Below the pieces are notes generated by a model, which worked only from the letters and a program-made list of their open reading frames with translations, was not told the origin of the DNA and made no database searches. A stretch of 64,000 nucleotides of DNA from Glycine soja (lineage: Eukaryota; Streptophyta; Magnoliopsida; Fabales; Fabaceae), in NCBI RefSeq assembly GCF_004193775.1, contig NC_041005.1:19067865-19131864 (forward strand), in the 5' to 3' direction. A program made the position numbers and the translations under genes. Positions 1 through 11,638 of this stretch are shown here, one piece after another; the stretch's first letter is position 1; each line of letters opens with the position of its first letter.

Positions 1-3000
1 GGTGGGAAACATAGGTTGAAAATGGAAAGAAAAAAACAATATTGATGCATCTTTAGTGAAATGCTCAAACAATGGTGAAATACTCTTCACCTTCAGCAGC
101 AACAATGGTGAAATGCTCAAACAAGTCTCCTTTGTTATTATGTTTCTCTAATCCTCCTCTAATATTTGATCCCAAAATTCCTCCATCTTTGGTGATGCAT
201 ATTGGGGAAAAGCCATAAGTAAGGATTACAAACCACTTAGTCCAAGATGACTGCACTTTATATTCTTTCATCACCCATATTACTCTTAAACTTAACACTT
301 TATGGTTTTTCATAGTTAAATTATCTAAAGTGCTTTTCATAGTTAAATTATCAAATAGAGGAATCTCTGATAAACTCATTTTTACCAAATCAAAGGCAAT
401 AATCACAAAAACCCTTTTGTACATAGAGAAAACCAACCAATGAAGAGCCTCATTAAAGAGTAACCCAATACTGAATTTCCATTCCAAATTAGAATAATAT
501 GGAACATTAATTTCTATCTTGTCTTTGTTCCAGGGATTAGTTTTGAATAAGCCTTGTTTTTTTCAACTTTGAAACCCAATACTCTCGATAAATATTCTAT
601 CTTGTCTCTATTCTAGGGATTAATTTCAATGTGTGTTGCTACTCTAATTTGGCTAAGTAAGAGAGTTAATATATAGTATGTAAGGAGACTTGATAACCAT
701 TAATTTAACTATAACATTCAATTCAAACAAGGATCTAAACTAAAAAATTAACAAGATACAAATGTTGTTCAAGTAAAACAATATCTCCAATGACATTAAG
801 AAAAATAAAATAATTTACTAGACTATTGCATGCATTATGATGCTTGTATCTTCATATTCTTAAACTACATGAGCTACTACTAGCTTCTTCTAATAGGGTA
901 CGCGACATATTGTATAGTTGAGTCATCTATTTGCTATTTATATATGGACATATGAATGAAGCATTACCGTAAGTCAGAGACTGAAGGCAAGACCTTCTTC
1001 CCTCTTGTCCCATACGGTATCATTGATTCTATCTCAATATTGGAGGTGGAATAATTAACTTTTTCTCTTCACACTATAATCCTACATTTTCTAATAAACT
1101 TATCAGAGAAATTTACATATCTAGTCCATAAACTTCGAACCTCAGCTAAACCAATTTCAAGCCATGGCTTTGCTGGGCCATTGAAATGAACAATAGTAGC
1201 AGTTTCCACTCTCTCTGTTTCAATCTTGAGCACCTCTAAATTTTTTTACAGTTATCCAATATTTAATGTAATATGGACTTACTCTTTGTTGCAATATGTT
1301 TTTCTTATACAATGGAAATTCTTGGTAGTGAATATCCTTATTGAAGGCCTATCTCTGAACATTCCTATTGACATTGTAAGTTTGTAAAGGAAAGTCATGA
1401 GTCACTATTTTTCACTCGTTTCTTTTCATGGGATCACACAAAATCAATTGTAATTTGTAAGTTTTCTGAGTTTTTTCTCTTCAAAATTATAAATATTTAT
1501 TATCATAGTGCGCCCCAGGATAGTGGTGGACCTTTTAGGCAATCCCTGCCCCTACCTTCCCAAAAAATATAGATTGTTTACAGAACACCCTGCAAGAATT
1601 ATATATACCGGAAAATGTTGATTCTCATGCAAATGTAAGGTAGGTTAAGTTGATTTGTTAGTTTAGGCAAGAATTATTTTGCAATGCATGCTCAAATATT
1701 ATGCTTACTGGTTTTTTCTTTTTATTTTCATTTATTCTCTGATGTACATAATCCTTTCTTCAACATACTTGCTAAATATTTATTCTTTTATGAGTATACA
1801 ATGAGAAATACACATTAAATCGTAGTGGAATTTCATTGCATGATGCATATTATTTAATTATACAACATCCTAAATGTAACTCATAATGACTCAGCTTCTA
1901 GTAAAAAAGCTAGCTAGTTGTTCATTGCAAGACCTAGAAATAGTGCATTTGTGATTGCATACATGACAAGCTAACACATAAACTGCCTGTTCAATATAAA
2001 CTACATGTTCCATATCCATATTTGCACCCATCAACTTCCATCCTTTTCTTTTCCTGTTCTTAGATGTATATGAATTGACTAACAATTGATGTGTTGGACC
2101 ACTTTTTTCTACTCAAACTAAAATGAATTCAAATGAAATGGTTGTTTTAGTCTAAACCCATGTTGCATCTTACATCAAACCAACTATATTCATCACAAAC
2201 TCTGATCTCTGGTGATAACACTTCAAGATTTTATCCTTCTTCTAAGTCTAATATTTGGTAATAACATTCTTAAGCTTTTCATCTTTTTATACAGAACTAG
2301 GATGGTTTGATTTGCAATGTCATTCATAATTGGCAGATCATCAGCAACAATGATGAGCTTTTGTTGCTTAGGTTTTGATTGTGGTTTAATCCCACCTACT
2401 TTCATTGGCTTGAATTTGGAATGTCCTTTCCCTGTTGTCTGACTCTGTTATGCCTGGCATGGGATCAAATGTGTTTGATGCATCTTAAAGTTCATATAAC
2501 ATATGCAAAACAAAGAAGAGTGAAACTCTAGAGCTTTAATTGTCCAATCTGGTTCAGTTAAATGAAGACACGTTTATTTAGTATTTTGATTTTTCTCTCA
2601 TGGTGAAGGAGCATTGAGTAGTAGACCAGATCACAAGAGTGTTAGCCATCCTTATTGTGTGTTGTGAAGAGTGTTAAATAAAGTCTTGCTAGCACTCTCC
2701 ATATAATGTTAATCAATGGTGTTAATCTTCTATGTCTGTTGATGGTTTTGTGATGATTGCTTGTTCCTTGTTTAATTTTCTCAAACAGCTCCCAAGGTTG
2801 AGCAGGTTGAGTTTGTTGATGGAGTTAGTTTTTAATTGAGTGCTATTGGAAAAATAAATGGGCAAGTTTGTACTGACTAGAAATCTATTTATGTTGCTTC
2901 TTGCTTTCCATGCTTCTTATGTCTCTAGAATTTGGCAAGTTGTTATAGGGCATCCTAAACTTTGCTAGAGGAAGTTAAAAATCTACAGTATTGACTATTT

Positions 3001-3650
3001 TTTACTAAGCATAGTAATTAATCCACTTGAAGCAACACGTGCTTAAAGCAATTGAGTGCAGATTTTTAAAGTAGAAATTATGCAATTGAATTTGTTATGA
3101 CAAGTAGGCTTCTGAATACAGCTTTAGTTTGATGATTTTTGGTACTTATTTTTCAGAGGAGCTGAACCAAACCACTTGGCTTTCTCTACTACTCTTGGTG
3201 TTACATTGGGACTATTCCAATTGCAGTAGTATGTTGTAATTAACCCACTTGGATTTATATTGTCATTTATGTTGGATTTGTTTATTATACTTGCCACTGA
3301 ACACTCAAAACTCATAGTTTTATATATATGATAGAATTTTACTTGATATACTGAAGTTTGTGTTATATCTCACTTAGCATTGAAATATTTAATTTGTAGG
3401 CACTATTTGTCTAGTTGTTTGCAAGTGATAACGACATTCGTTGCTGGACACTATACTGATCATCATCACAGGTACAAAAGTTTTTCATAAACTTTTGATG
3501 CTTATTTTTGTTACGAATGTTTTTGTATGTTGTTGTCTGTCATGAATGTACTTTGCTTTATATACAACTTTTGTTCATCATGAGTGAAACTTAGATTCCC
3601 GTTTGAGATTGAATACAATGATTCTTGCAGACAGTTTGCATTAATCGTTG
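1..3650. other. AT-rich intergenic DNA, no gene recognised
   Basis: All open frames here are short (140 codons or fewer), lack recognisable motifs and look like chance ORFs in AT-rich sequence. I see no tRNA, no clear exon series and no intact mobile element. Decayed repeats may be present but I cannot assign them. Confidence 0.5.
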
Positions 3651-3682
3651 TATTGAATCTTGAATTGTCTGTTTGGACAATT

Positions 3683-3930
3683 TGGGAAGAGTCATATTTT
3701 TATGGTAGATTCATCCGTTAAGGTTAAGATTATTTTGTTGAAATTGATGAAATTTCGAAACAATGCATTTCTAGTTGTTCTTTGAGTGCATACTTGATTG
3801 TTAATGAATTAATGTCATCGCTTTCATGTCATGTATTTAGAGATCAATGCGAAATACTAAATTTCGTCAAATTTAACAAAATAAGCTTAACCTTGACGTA
3901 TGAATCTACCATAAAAAAACGTCTTCCATA
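3683..3930. repeat. Imperfect inverted repeat upstream of CACTA remnant
   Basis: Arms of roughly 75 bp (about 3683-3760 and 3857-3930) face each other across a loop of about 100 bp. The shared core reads TATGGTAGATTCAT, then AAGGTTAAG, then TTATTTTGTT and GAAATTT. It lies just upstream of the transposase remnant starting at 4015, so it may belong to the subterminal or leader region of the same CACTA element. That link is inference; the inverted repeat itself is visible. Confidence 0.6.
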
Positions 3931-4014
3931 ATGGGATAGGGCCACACCTTCAATGAAAAAGTGAGATTTTCATGCATCGAATAACTTTTAGAGTATCACG
4001 GAGTTATTATTTAG

Positions 4015-5075
4015 ATGGATCAAAGTTGGATGAATGAAAGTCACATGAGCCCTGCGTATGAGGAAGGCGTGGAACAGTTCCTGCAATTTGCTTTGGAAAG
4101 AAGTTGACCGGTTGAAAACAGGAAATTTTTTTGTCCGTGCATAAATTGTTTGAACGGGAGATGGAAAAAACTTGACGACATACAGGAGCATCTGTTGTAT
4201 GATGGGATTAAGAAGAATTATATAACGTGGATATGACATGGTAAATTGACAGACATGCAGAGTGGGTCCCAATCTGAACCGTTTGATGTAGAAATGGGAG
4301 ATCACTTGAATGATATGATTTGTGACCTTGGATAAGAGTCTTTTCATCAAGCACATGCCCCTATGTATGATACATTGCAAACTGATTCAAAGAAGCCTTT
4401 GTATCTGGGGTGCAAGAATTCCTTAACGCTGTTGTCGGTGGTGTTAAGTCTGGTTAATGTGACGGCCAGATATGGATGGAGTAGCAAAAGCTTCAAGTAG
4501 TGAACAATATGCTTCCAGAGGAAAACACGTTTCCTAAAAGTTACTATCAGGCCAAGAAGATACTGTGTCCGATGCGTATGGAGTATCAGAAGATTCATGC
4601 TTGCCCGAATGATTGCATACTGTATAGACATGAATTCCAAGAAATGCCCAAATGCCCTAGGTGTGGGGTATCATGCTACAAAGTGAAGGATGATGACGAG
4701 TGTAGTACTGAGGAAAACTCAAAGAAGGGCCCCCCAGCGAAGGTGTTGTGGTATCTTCCCCTCATTCCAAGGTTTAAGCGTCTGTTTGCTAATGGAGACG
4801 ATGCAAAAGACCTTACATGGCATGCAAATGGGAGAAACTGTGATGGAATGCTCGGTCATCCGGCTCATTCCTCCTAGTGGAAGAAGATTGATCGTTTGTA
4901 TCTGGATTTTGGCAAAGAGGCAAGAAATCTTAGGCTTGGACTAGCCACTAATGGAATGAATCCATATGGCAGTTTAAGCACTCAACATAGTTCGTGCCCA
5001 ATTTTGCTAGTAATTTACAATTTGCCTCCTTGGTTGTGCATGAAGTGAAAATACATGATGTTGTCTATGATGAAA
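4015..5075 (+). pseudogene. CACTA (En/Spm-type) transposase, N-terminal remnant
   Basis: The ATG at 4015 begins MDQSWMNE and is followed by EEGVEQFLQFA, then FFCPCINCLNG and EHLLYDGI, the usual order of the transposase-associated domain of plant CACTA TnpD/TNP2 proteins. Further on come CPNDCILYRHEF, CPRCG, LWYLPLIPRFKRLFA and, after an in-frame TAG at about 4875, DFGKEARNLRLGLATNGMNP and NLPPWLCMK. These are the start of the Transposase_21 catalytic region. At least four in-frame stops (two TGA before 4245, TAG near 4875, TGA near 5046) plus frame changes between 4240 and 4500 break it. The rest of the transposase, including most of the catalytic core, is missing. The stops fit C-to-T decay of CGA, TGG or CAG codons. 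Assignment to CACTA is firm; the element ends were not found. Confidence 0.85.
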
Positions 5076-6120
5076 ATACATGAAAGTATTAGGTGCTAAA
5101 TTATAATTGACATCTAGAAAGAGAAAATGAGAGAAGTATAAATATGATAGTTGATATCATGAGATAGGAAAAGAAAGCCAGAGAAAAATGATATGTATTA
5201 ATAAAGTGTTTGATATATAAGAGAGTTTATATATCATTATTCTTGGGATATGTTCAATACGACATTTTAGTTAGTTTATAGTTTTTTTTACTAGTTGAAA
5301 ATCTTGTAATGGTTCGTTAAACAAGTGTTTTAGTAACTTTTATCATTTTTTGATATATTACTTGAAGTAACATTTTTTAAAATGCTAACTTTTAGTTTTT
5401 TTTTTTATATTTTCTTTCATTTTTATCGTCAATGTATTTATTGAAATTCCTTATTGTCCTTTTTAAATAAATCATAATTTTATTATTTTTCTGAATTTTA
5501 ACACTTTTTAGCTACTTCAACAATTAGTTTTGTCAATCGCCTATAATTTAATAAATAAGTTTTTAACGTTCAACTACCAACTAGCTTTTCAGCATTCAGC
5601 TAGCTTTTTAGCTTACAACTAGCTTTTCAATTAGTTTTGCTGAACATAGATGATAATGCATATTTTTCTTCCTCAGAGGTTATCATCTCTTTTTTTATCT
5701 TAAAAATTTATGATCTTTATTATTAGGGGTGTTCAAATCCAAACAGATTAAAAATAAAAACCACAAACCACTCAAGAAAATGGAAAATAAAACCAAACTG
5801 ATTTTTTTTTTTGGATTTAATTGGATTGATTTATCATCAAATTGCCAGTTCAGTTTGGTTTGTGTTCTATGTCTACAAAACCGAATCAGACCAAAATTAT
5901 TAATGTTGATTGAAAAATCATTCATTTCATTAGTTTAGTTTTGATTTTGATCTTTTGCTTGTCAAAACATATTTAAAAGGTGTGACGTTTTATTGATTGT
6001 TTTAGACTAGACGTGTGCTTTTTAGATTAGTTTAGATCTTTTTCTACATGCTTAGATGATAATCAAGTATGGTTTTAAGGTTGCTTGATCCATAAGTTTT
6101 TTAGGCAAATCATGTTCTAC
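5076..6120. other. AT-rich noncoding DNA with a dispersed-repeat-like patch
   Basis: Very AT-rich with no credible ORF. At about 5725-5905 a patch starting GGGGTGTTCAAATCCAAAC, with AAAACCGAATCAGACC near its end, resembles a common short dispersed repeat of dicot genomes. No clean terminal repeats were found, so its class is unknown. Confidence 0.35.
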
Positions 6121-6125
6121 ATAAG

Positions 6126-6395
6126 GTAATCAATTACAAGTTTATGTAATCAATTACAATGTATTAGAACAAGTTCAAAGACTTACTTTTGTTGAAATTT
6201 AGTTAAGTCCCATCAGGATAATCGATTTCCATAATTCATAATTGATTACAATGCTTGTTTTTGCAAGAAGGAATCCTCTATACATCGAAATAACCAATTA
6301 CCAAATTCTTGTAATCAATTACATTGCTTTTGAAAAACTTTAAGTAGCTCTCTAGAAGTCAAAATAATTGATTACCATATGTTGTAATCAATTAC
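6126..6395. repeat. Degenerate array of paired GTAATC(A/G)ATTAC palindromes
   Basis: Eight palindrome-like sites fall into four pairs starting at 6126/6146, 6218/6238, 6290/6311 and 6364/6384, so the spacing within a pair is 20, 20, 21 and 20 bp. Most read GTAATCAATTAC or ATAATTGATTAC, the form expected when the CpG of GTAATCGATTAC decays to TpG or CpA. The same paired layout occurs in fresher form in LTRs at 7890-8123, 22758-22992 and 54985-55376. Probably a relic of an old LTR (inference). Confidence 0.7.
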
Positions 6396-6444
6396 ATTGC
6401 TTCTAAAAATTTAATTAAGGTTGCTCTCTGTTGATTGAGATAAT

Positions 6445-7597
6445 TGTAACGACCTCTGATGTCATCACGTGAACACTAAAGTTATTACATGAAAATTAAC
6501 TTTTAGTCCTTTTAAAAACTCTTGAATTAATTTAATTAACGAAAATACACATGAATTTTTCATAATTCTAATCATTACAGATAAACATCACCAAGTCATA
6601 AAACATAAAATTACTTGTGCCTTAAAGCACTACAACATCAAAACATCACAAGATATCCGAAACAAATCTCAAGGGTTCCCTTAAGGGAATAAATACAACA
6701 TAGGTCCATAATCATATCTAATCCCTAAGTTGGTCCCCCACTAAGACAAGGCATAAATAAAATGGCTAAGGATGGGATCTCATCCCTAAGCCCATGGTCA
6801 AGTACCCACTTCAACCATGAGTGATATGCTCTTCAGAAGTTACACTATAGTCTACTTTTGTGTCAAACAACACGATTATCATTTTAAAAAATATAACATG
6901 TGGAAGAAATATGTAAATAGTATAAATTCATCTCAAGAGAGATTTGGAAATCATCAACATTATTAGTATTAAAGCCTTTTCATAATCACCAAGTATTACA
7001 TCATTTTCAAGTCATAAATACAAATGCACATGTCCATGTACCATGATATGTCATGTTGACACTTTACTCCAAAGAGATTTTCACCTTTTTGAACGGTTAA
7101 CTCAAGTACATCCCTTAACATAGTCATCTCTCTGACCATTCAGGGAGACCCTAACTAACCTTGCGAAGGAAGTGTGATTTTATCGAAAATAGACAAATGC
7201 AGGTAATGACTTACCTCAGTAAGGCTCGCAAAGACCTAAACCTTTATATGGATTTGCCCACCTATTTATTCTATAGGCCCATTCAATGTTAGCCACCACG
7301 AAAACCTCCAACACTAGGTTGAGGGCTCACCAAGATCCTCAACTTATGTGTCTACTTATATGCAATTCCAATTATCCATATGTAGGCAATATGTGCTAAT
7401 TCATTTAACAATCATCACACACCATCATAATCACATTCACCAATTCAACTCTTAAAAGAGGACAACATATCAAAAATTCATATGTTCATCACACTTATGA
7501 ACTCACCTAGAGTTCAAATAGCATAACAAGATATTACAACACCTTTAATTCTTACTTTCATCACACCAAAATCTAATATGAACATGAATTTCATGAT
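6445..7597. repeat. LTR-like sequence beginning TGTAACGACC, class unclear
   Basis: The stretch starts TGTAACGACCTCTGATGTCA, similar to the TGTAACATCC start of the chromovirus LTR at 61252, and has no coding potential. The outer Copia element is inserted at 7597/7598, so the right part of this sequence may continue after 23955. No second end or target duplication was identified; the LTR call is tentative. Confidence 0.35.
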
Positions 7598-7889
7598 TGT
7601 AGAAGCAAGCTTCATGATGATGAATCAAGTATGAATCAAGTAGTTTTGATGATGACAAAAAGCCCCAAAGAATGATTTCAAGATTGAGTCAACAAGTTCA
7701 AGATCAAGATAAGATCAAGATTAATTTCAAGATTCAAGAAACGACATCAAGTAGAATCAAGATTCAAGAGAAGATGATTTCACAAGGGAAGTATTGAAAA
7801 GGATTTTTCAAAAACCAAACATAGCACAGTTTTGTTTTACAAAAAAGTTTTCTCAAAATTTTCTAAGTTACCAGAGTATTTACTCTCTA

Positions 7890-8123
7890 GTAATCGATTA
7901 CCAGTTTCCTGTAATCGATTACCAATGGTAAATTTTGATTTCAAAAGATTTTAACTGAATTTGCAACGTTCCAAATGTTTTTTAAATGGTGTAATCGATT
8001 ACAATATATTGGTAATCGATTACCAGTGTATCTGAACGTTGAAATTCAAATTCAATTGTGGAGAGTCACATCTTTTCTTAAAATGCATTGTGTAATCGAT
8101 TACATGATATGGTAATCGATTAC
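7890..8123. promoter_or_regulatory. Three pairs of GTAATCGATTAC palindromes in LTR U3
   Basis: Sites start at 7890/7911, 7991/8012 and 8092/8112; spacing within pairs is 21, 21 and 20 bp, about two helical turns, and the pairs themselves repeat about every 101 bp. They lie 100-340 bp upstream of the TATA box, the usual place for LTR enhancer elements. The palindrome contains TAAT and ATTA half-sites around CG. A protein-binding role is inferred from the spacing only. Confidence 0.75.
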
Positions 8124-8224
8124 CAATGACAAGTTTTGAATAAAAGATCAAGAGTTGTAACTCTTGACATGATTTTCTCAAGGTTATAACTCTTCCAATG
8201 GTTTTCTTGACCAAACATGAAGAG

Positions 8225-8232
8225 TCTATAAA
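8225..8232 (+). promoter_or_regulatory. TATA box of outer Copia 5' LTR
   Basis: CTATAAAT in the context GAGTCTATAAATGCAAGAC, downstream of the palindrome pairs and upstream of the hairpin array, as expected for the U3/R border of an LTR. The copy in the right LTR is at 23095-23102. Confidence 0.7.
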
Positions 8233-8403
8233 TGCAAGACTTTGACTTGCATTCAGTATGTCTTTTTTGAACAATCTTTCTTCTTCTTCTTCCTTTGCCA
8301 AAAAGCTTTCTAAATTTATTTTTTAAACCTTGTTCTTCTGCAAGTGAAAATTCTGCAGAAAACAAAAGTGTGCTATATCTTTTCATTCTCTTCTCTCTTT
8401 GCC

Positions 8404-8808
8404 AAAAAGAATTCAACAAGGACTAATCGCCTGAATTCTTTTTGTGTCTCTCTTATTCCTTTTCGAAAAGAACGAAGGACTAACCGCCTGAATTCTTTTG
8501 TGTCTCCCTTCTCCCTTTCCAAGAGATTTCTCTTGATTCTTCCCTTTCCCTTAAACAAAAGATTTCGAAGGACTAACCGCCTGAGATATCTTTTGTTTCC
8601 CCTTACAAAGATTCAAAGGACTAACCGCCTTAGAATTCTTTGTCTTAACACATTGGAGGGTACATCCTTTGTGGTACAAGTAGAGGGTACATCTACTTGG
8701 GTTGTTGTAATTGAGAACAAGAGAGGGTACATCTCTTGTGGATCAGTTCAAGTGGAGGATACATTCACTTGGTTGTTCAAAGAGAACAAGGGAGGGTACA
8801 TCCCTTTT
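8404..8808 (+). other. Array of constant-loop, covarying-stem hairpins in LTR leader
   Basis: Two sets follow one another. Set A: four inverted repeats around the constant core GGACTAACCGCC, with different arms: AAAAAGAATTC (8404-8414/8433-8443), AAAAGAA (8466-8472/8493-8499), AAACAAAAGAT (8553-8563/8588-8598), and ACAAAGATTC with one bulge (8605-8614/8633-8643). Set B: five units with the 7-nt loop GGGTACA or GGATACA. The stems are CAAGTAGA (8677-8684/8692-8699), ACAAGAGA (8717-8724/8732-8739), CAAGTGGA (8749-8756/8764-8771, one mismatch) and ACAAGGGA (8786-8793/8801-8808, one mismatch), plus a weaker one near 8649-8671. The array lies downstream of the TATA box, so it should be transcribed. 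Function unknown. Confidence 0.8.
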
Positions 8809-9128
8809 GGATCTTTGCATGTAAAGGATTTTACAAGGTTGAAAGAAATCTCAAGAATCGGTGGTTGCTTGGGGACTGGATGTAGGCACGGGTTGTTGTC
8901 GAACCAGTATAAAATTCTTGTGTTTGTCTTCTTCTTCCCTACACTTTTTAATTTCCACTGTGCATTTTACTTTTACACTTTACTTTTGTTTAAAGTTACA
9001 TAACTTAGTAGTAAAGCCTAATTAAATCTAGTAAAATTAAGAAGGATAAGTTTTAATTAGTCAAGGTACATTAATAATTAATTCAACCCCGTCTTCTTAA
9101 TTATTCCGAGGCCACTCAATCCAACAAG

Positions 9129-9140
9129 TGGTATCAGAGC
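9129..9140 (+). other. Primer binding site of outer Copia element
   Basis: TGGTATCAGAGC directly after the left LTR (with AG between), complementary to the 3' end of plant initiator tRNA-Met, the standard Copia primer. Confidence 0.9.
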
Positions 9141-9176
9141 AGGTATCTTGTAGAAAGTTTCACAACTTCAAGATTC

Positions 9177-11638
9177 ATGGCCTCTTTAAATTCTTTGTTT
9201 TTCAAAAGTAATTTTAGGAATAGGTCATTCCAAGATCAGGATGAAGACCAAGTCAACTTGTGTCTCATGACAAAATCTCATGAAAACAACAAAGAAGAAT
9301 CTGTAAGGAAGAAGTGGTACATCGACAGTGGATGTTCCAAGCATATGACGAGAGATATATCCAAATTTACAATCATTTTCCCCAAGAAAAGTGGACACAT
9401 TACATATGGCGACAACAACAAAGGCAAAATCATTGGAGTCGGTAAAATAGGTACGAGTTCCTTTACTCCTATTGAGAATGTGTTACTTGTAGAAGGTTTA
9501 AAGCATAGCCTATTAAGTGTTAGTCAATTATGTGATAGAGGATATAAAGTATCTTTTGATTTTGAAAAATGTATTATCAAGCATGAGCATGACAAAGATA
9601 TTGAGCATATAGGTGTCAGAGAAAATAATGTTTACATGATTGATTTAAAACAAAAATCTGAAAATGATAGATGCTTTCTAAGTAAAGATAATGATCCTTG
9701 GTTTTGGCATAAGAGAATTGCTCACATTAACATGGATCATCTAAATAGATTAATCTCAAAAGACCTAGTTGTTGGTTTACCAAAATTAAAGTTTGAAAAA
9801 GATAAATTATGTGATGCATGCCAGAAAGGTAAACAAACAAAAACATCTTTTAAATCTAAAAATATTGTCTCTACCACTCAACCATTACAATTATTGCACA
9901 TGGATTTGTTTGGACCCTCTAGGGTCATGAGTTTTGGTGGAAGTTACTATGCATTAGTAATTGTTGATGATTATTCTAGGTATACTTGGACTTTATTTCT
10001 TACTCAAAAAAATGATGCATTTCATGCATTTATAAGACTTGCCAAAGTCATCCAAAACAAGAAAAGTCTCAAAATCATCCCTATTAGAAGTGATCACGGA
10101 GGTGAATTTGAAAACAATGATTTTGAAATGTTTTGTGATGAACATGGCATAGATCATAATTTTTCTGCACCTAGGACACCCCAACAAAACGGTGTAGTAG
10201 AAAGGAAAAATAGATCTTTAGAAGAAATGGTTAGAACCCTTTTAAATGACACACCACTTCCAAAATATTTTTGGGCAGAAGCAGTCAACACAACATGTTA
10301 TATTATGAATAGAGCCTTAATAAGACCATTCTTAAGAGAACTCCATATGGACTTTTTAACAATAGAAAACCAAACATTGCTCATTTACATGTTTTTGGAT
10401 GTAAATGTTTTGTCCTAAACAATGGTAAAGAAAGCCTAGGTAAATTTGATGCTAAGGCAGATGAGGGCATCTTCCTTGGTTATTCCCTACATAGCAAAGC
10501 CTTTAGGATATACAACAAAAGAACCATGACAATTGAGGAATCAATACATGTTACTTTTGATGAAACTAATATTACCTCTCCGAGAAAGGAGTTTCTTGAT
10601 GATGTTGTAGAGTCTTTGGAAGATATGCACAATCGAGAAAGAGATCTAAAAAGAAAGAGAAATGAAGAAAACAAGGATGTTCAAGATGACATAGCTCAAG
10701 AAAATGACAATCTTCCCAAAGAATGGAAAACCTCAAGAAATCATCCTCTTGACAACATCATCGGAGATATATCAAAAGGGGTAACAACTAGATACTCTCT
10801 TAAAGATTTATGCAATAACATGGCATTTGTTTTTATGATAGAACCTAAAAACTTTAAAGAAGCCATAATAGATGATCAATGGATAGTTTCTATGCAAGAA
10901 GAGTTAAATCAATTTGAGAGAAATAATGTTTGGGAACTAGTTGAGAAACCACATAACTACCCCATTATAGGAGCTAAGTGGGTATTTAGAAATAAACTAG
11001 ATGAAAATGGTATAGTAATTAGAAATAAAGCTAGACTAGTTGCAAAAGGGTACAACCAAGAAGAGGGGATAGACTATGAAGAAACCTTTGCACTCGTAGC
11101 AAGATTAGAAGCCATTAGGATGCTTTTAGCTTAAGCATCTATTATGAATTTTAAATTATATCAAATGGATGTCAAAAGTGCCTTCTTAAATGGTCTAATC
11201 CAAGAGGAAGTATATGTAGAACAACCTCCCGGGTTTGAAGACTCACAAAAATTAGATCATGTCTATAGGTTAAAGAAAACACTTTATGGGTTTAAACAAG
11301 CACCTAGGGCTTCGTATGAAAGATAAAGTAAATTCCTATTAGAAAAGAATTTCATTTGAGGAAAGGTAGATACCACCTTATTCATAAAGAAGAAGGATAA
11401 TGATATCTTATTGGTACAAATATATGTTGATGATATAATCTTTGGATCTACTAATGAATCTTTGTGCAAGGAGTTTTCTATTGATATGCAAAGTGAGTTT
11501 GAGATGTCCATGATGGGTGAGCTAAATTATTTTCTTGGACTACAAATCAAACAAACAAATGATGGGATCTTTGTCAACCAAGAAAAATATTGCAAGGAAC
11601 TCATTAAGAGATTTGGAATGGAAAACTCAAAACACTTG
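9177..11638 (+). pseudogene. Outer Copia pol, 5' part (protease, integrase, RT), gag deleted
   Basis: An ATG at 9177 leads after about 50 residues straight into the protease motif WYIDSGCSKHMT, so almost all of gag, including the zinc knuckle, is missing. The integrase zinc-binding region (HKRIAH ... CDACQKGK) and catalytic core (HMDLFGP, IRSDHGGEFEN, QQNGVVERKNR) follow and keep D, D and E. A frameshift near 10340 separates this frame from the next ([11 protein letters not shown]..., 10526-11134). The RT region shows KWVFRNK and [11 protein letters not shown], an in-frame TAA at 11132-11134, [11 protein letters not shown] (motif A), LYGFKQAP, then TAA near 11325 and TGA near 11357, and finally QIYVDDIIFG. 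The SIRE1 insertion at 11638/11639 interrupts it after FGMENSKH. Non-functional. Confidence 0.9.

Larger units (their letters stand above)
7598..9126 (+). repeat. 5' LTR of outer Copia element
   Basis: 1529 bp, TGTAGAAGC...ATCCAACA. It holds three pairs of the GTAATCGATTAC palindrome (7890-8123), a TATA box (CTATAAAT at 8225), a run of hairpin-forming repeats (8404-8808), and then a U5-like AT-rich tail. Open frames inside it (for example 8344-9003) are by-products of the hairpin repeats rather than genes. Confidence 0.92.

Noticed and set aside
1500..1570. GC-richer patch (GCGCCCCAGGATAGTGGTGG) as a possible RNA gene or exon
   Set aside because: No tRNA-like folding or splice-bounded reading frame could be supported.
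8344..9003. 219-codon ORF in the outer Copia LTR
   Set aside because: It follows the hairpin repeats (RTNRLNSF-type peptide repeats) and is shortened and shifted in the other LTR, so RNA or DNA structure is the better explanation.
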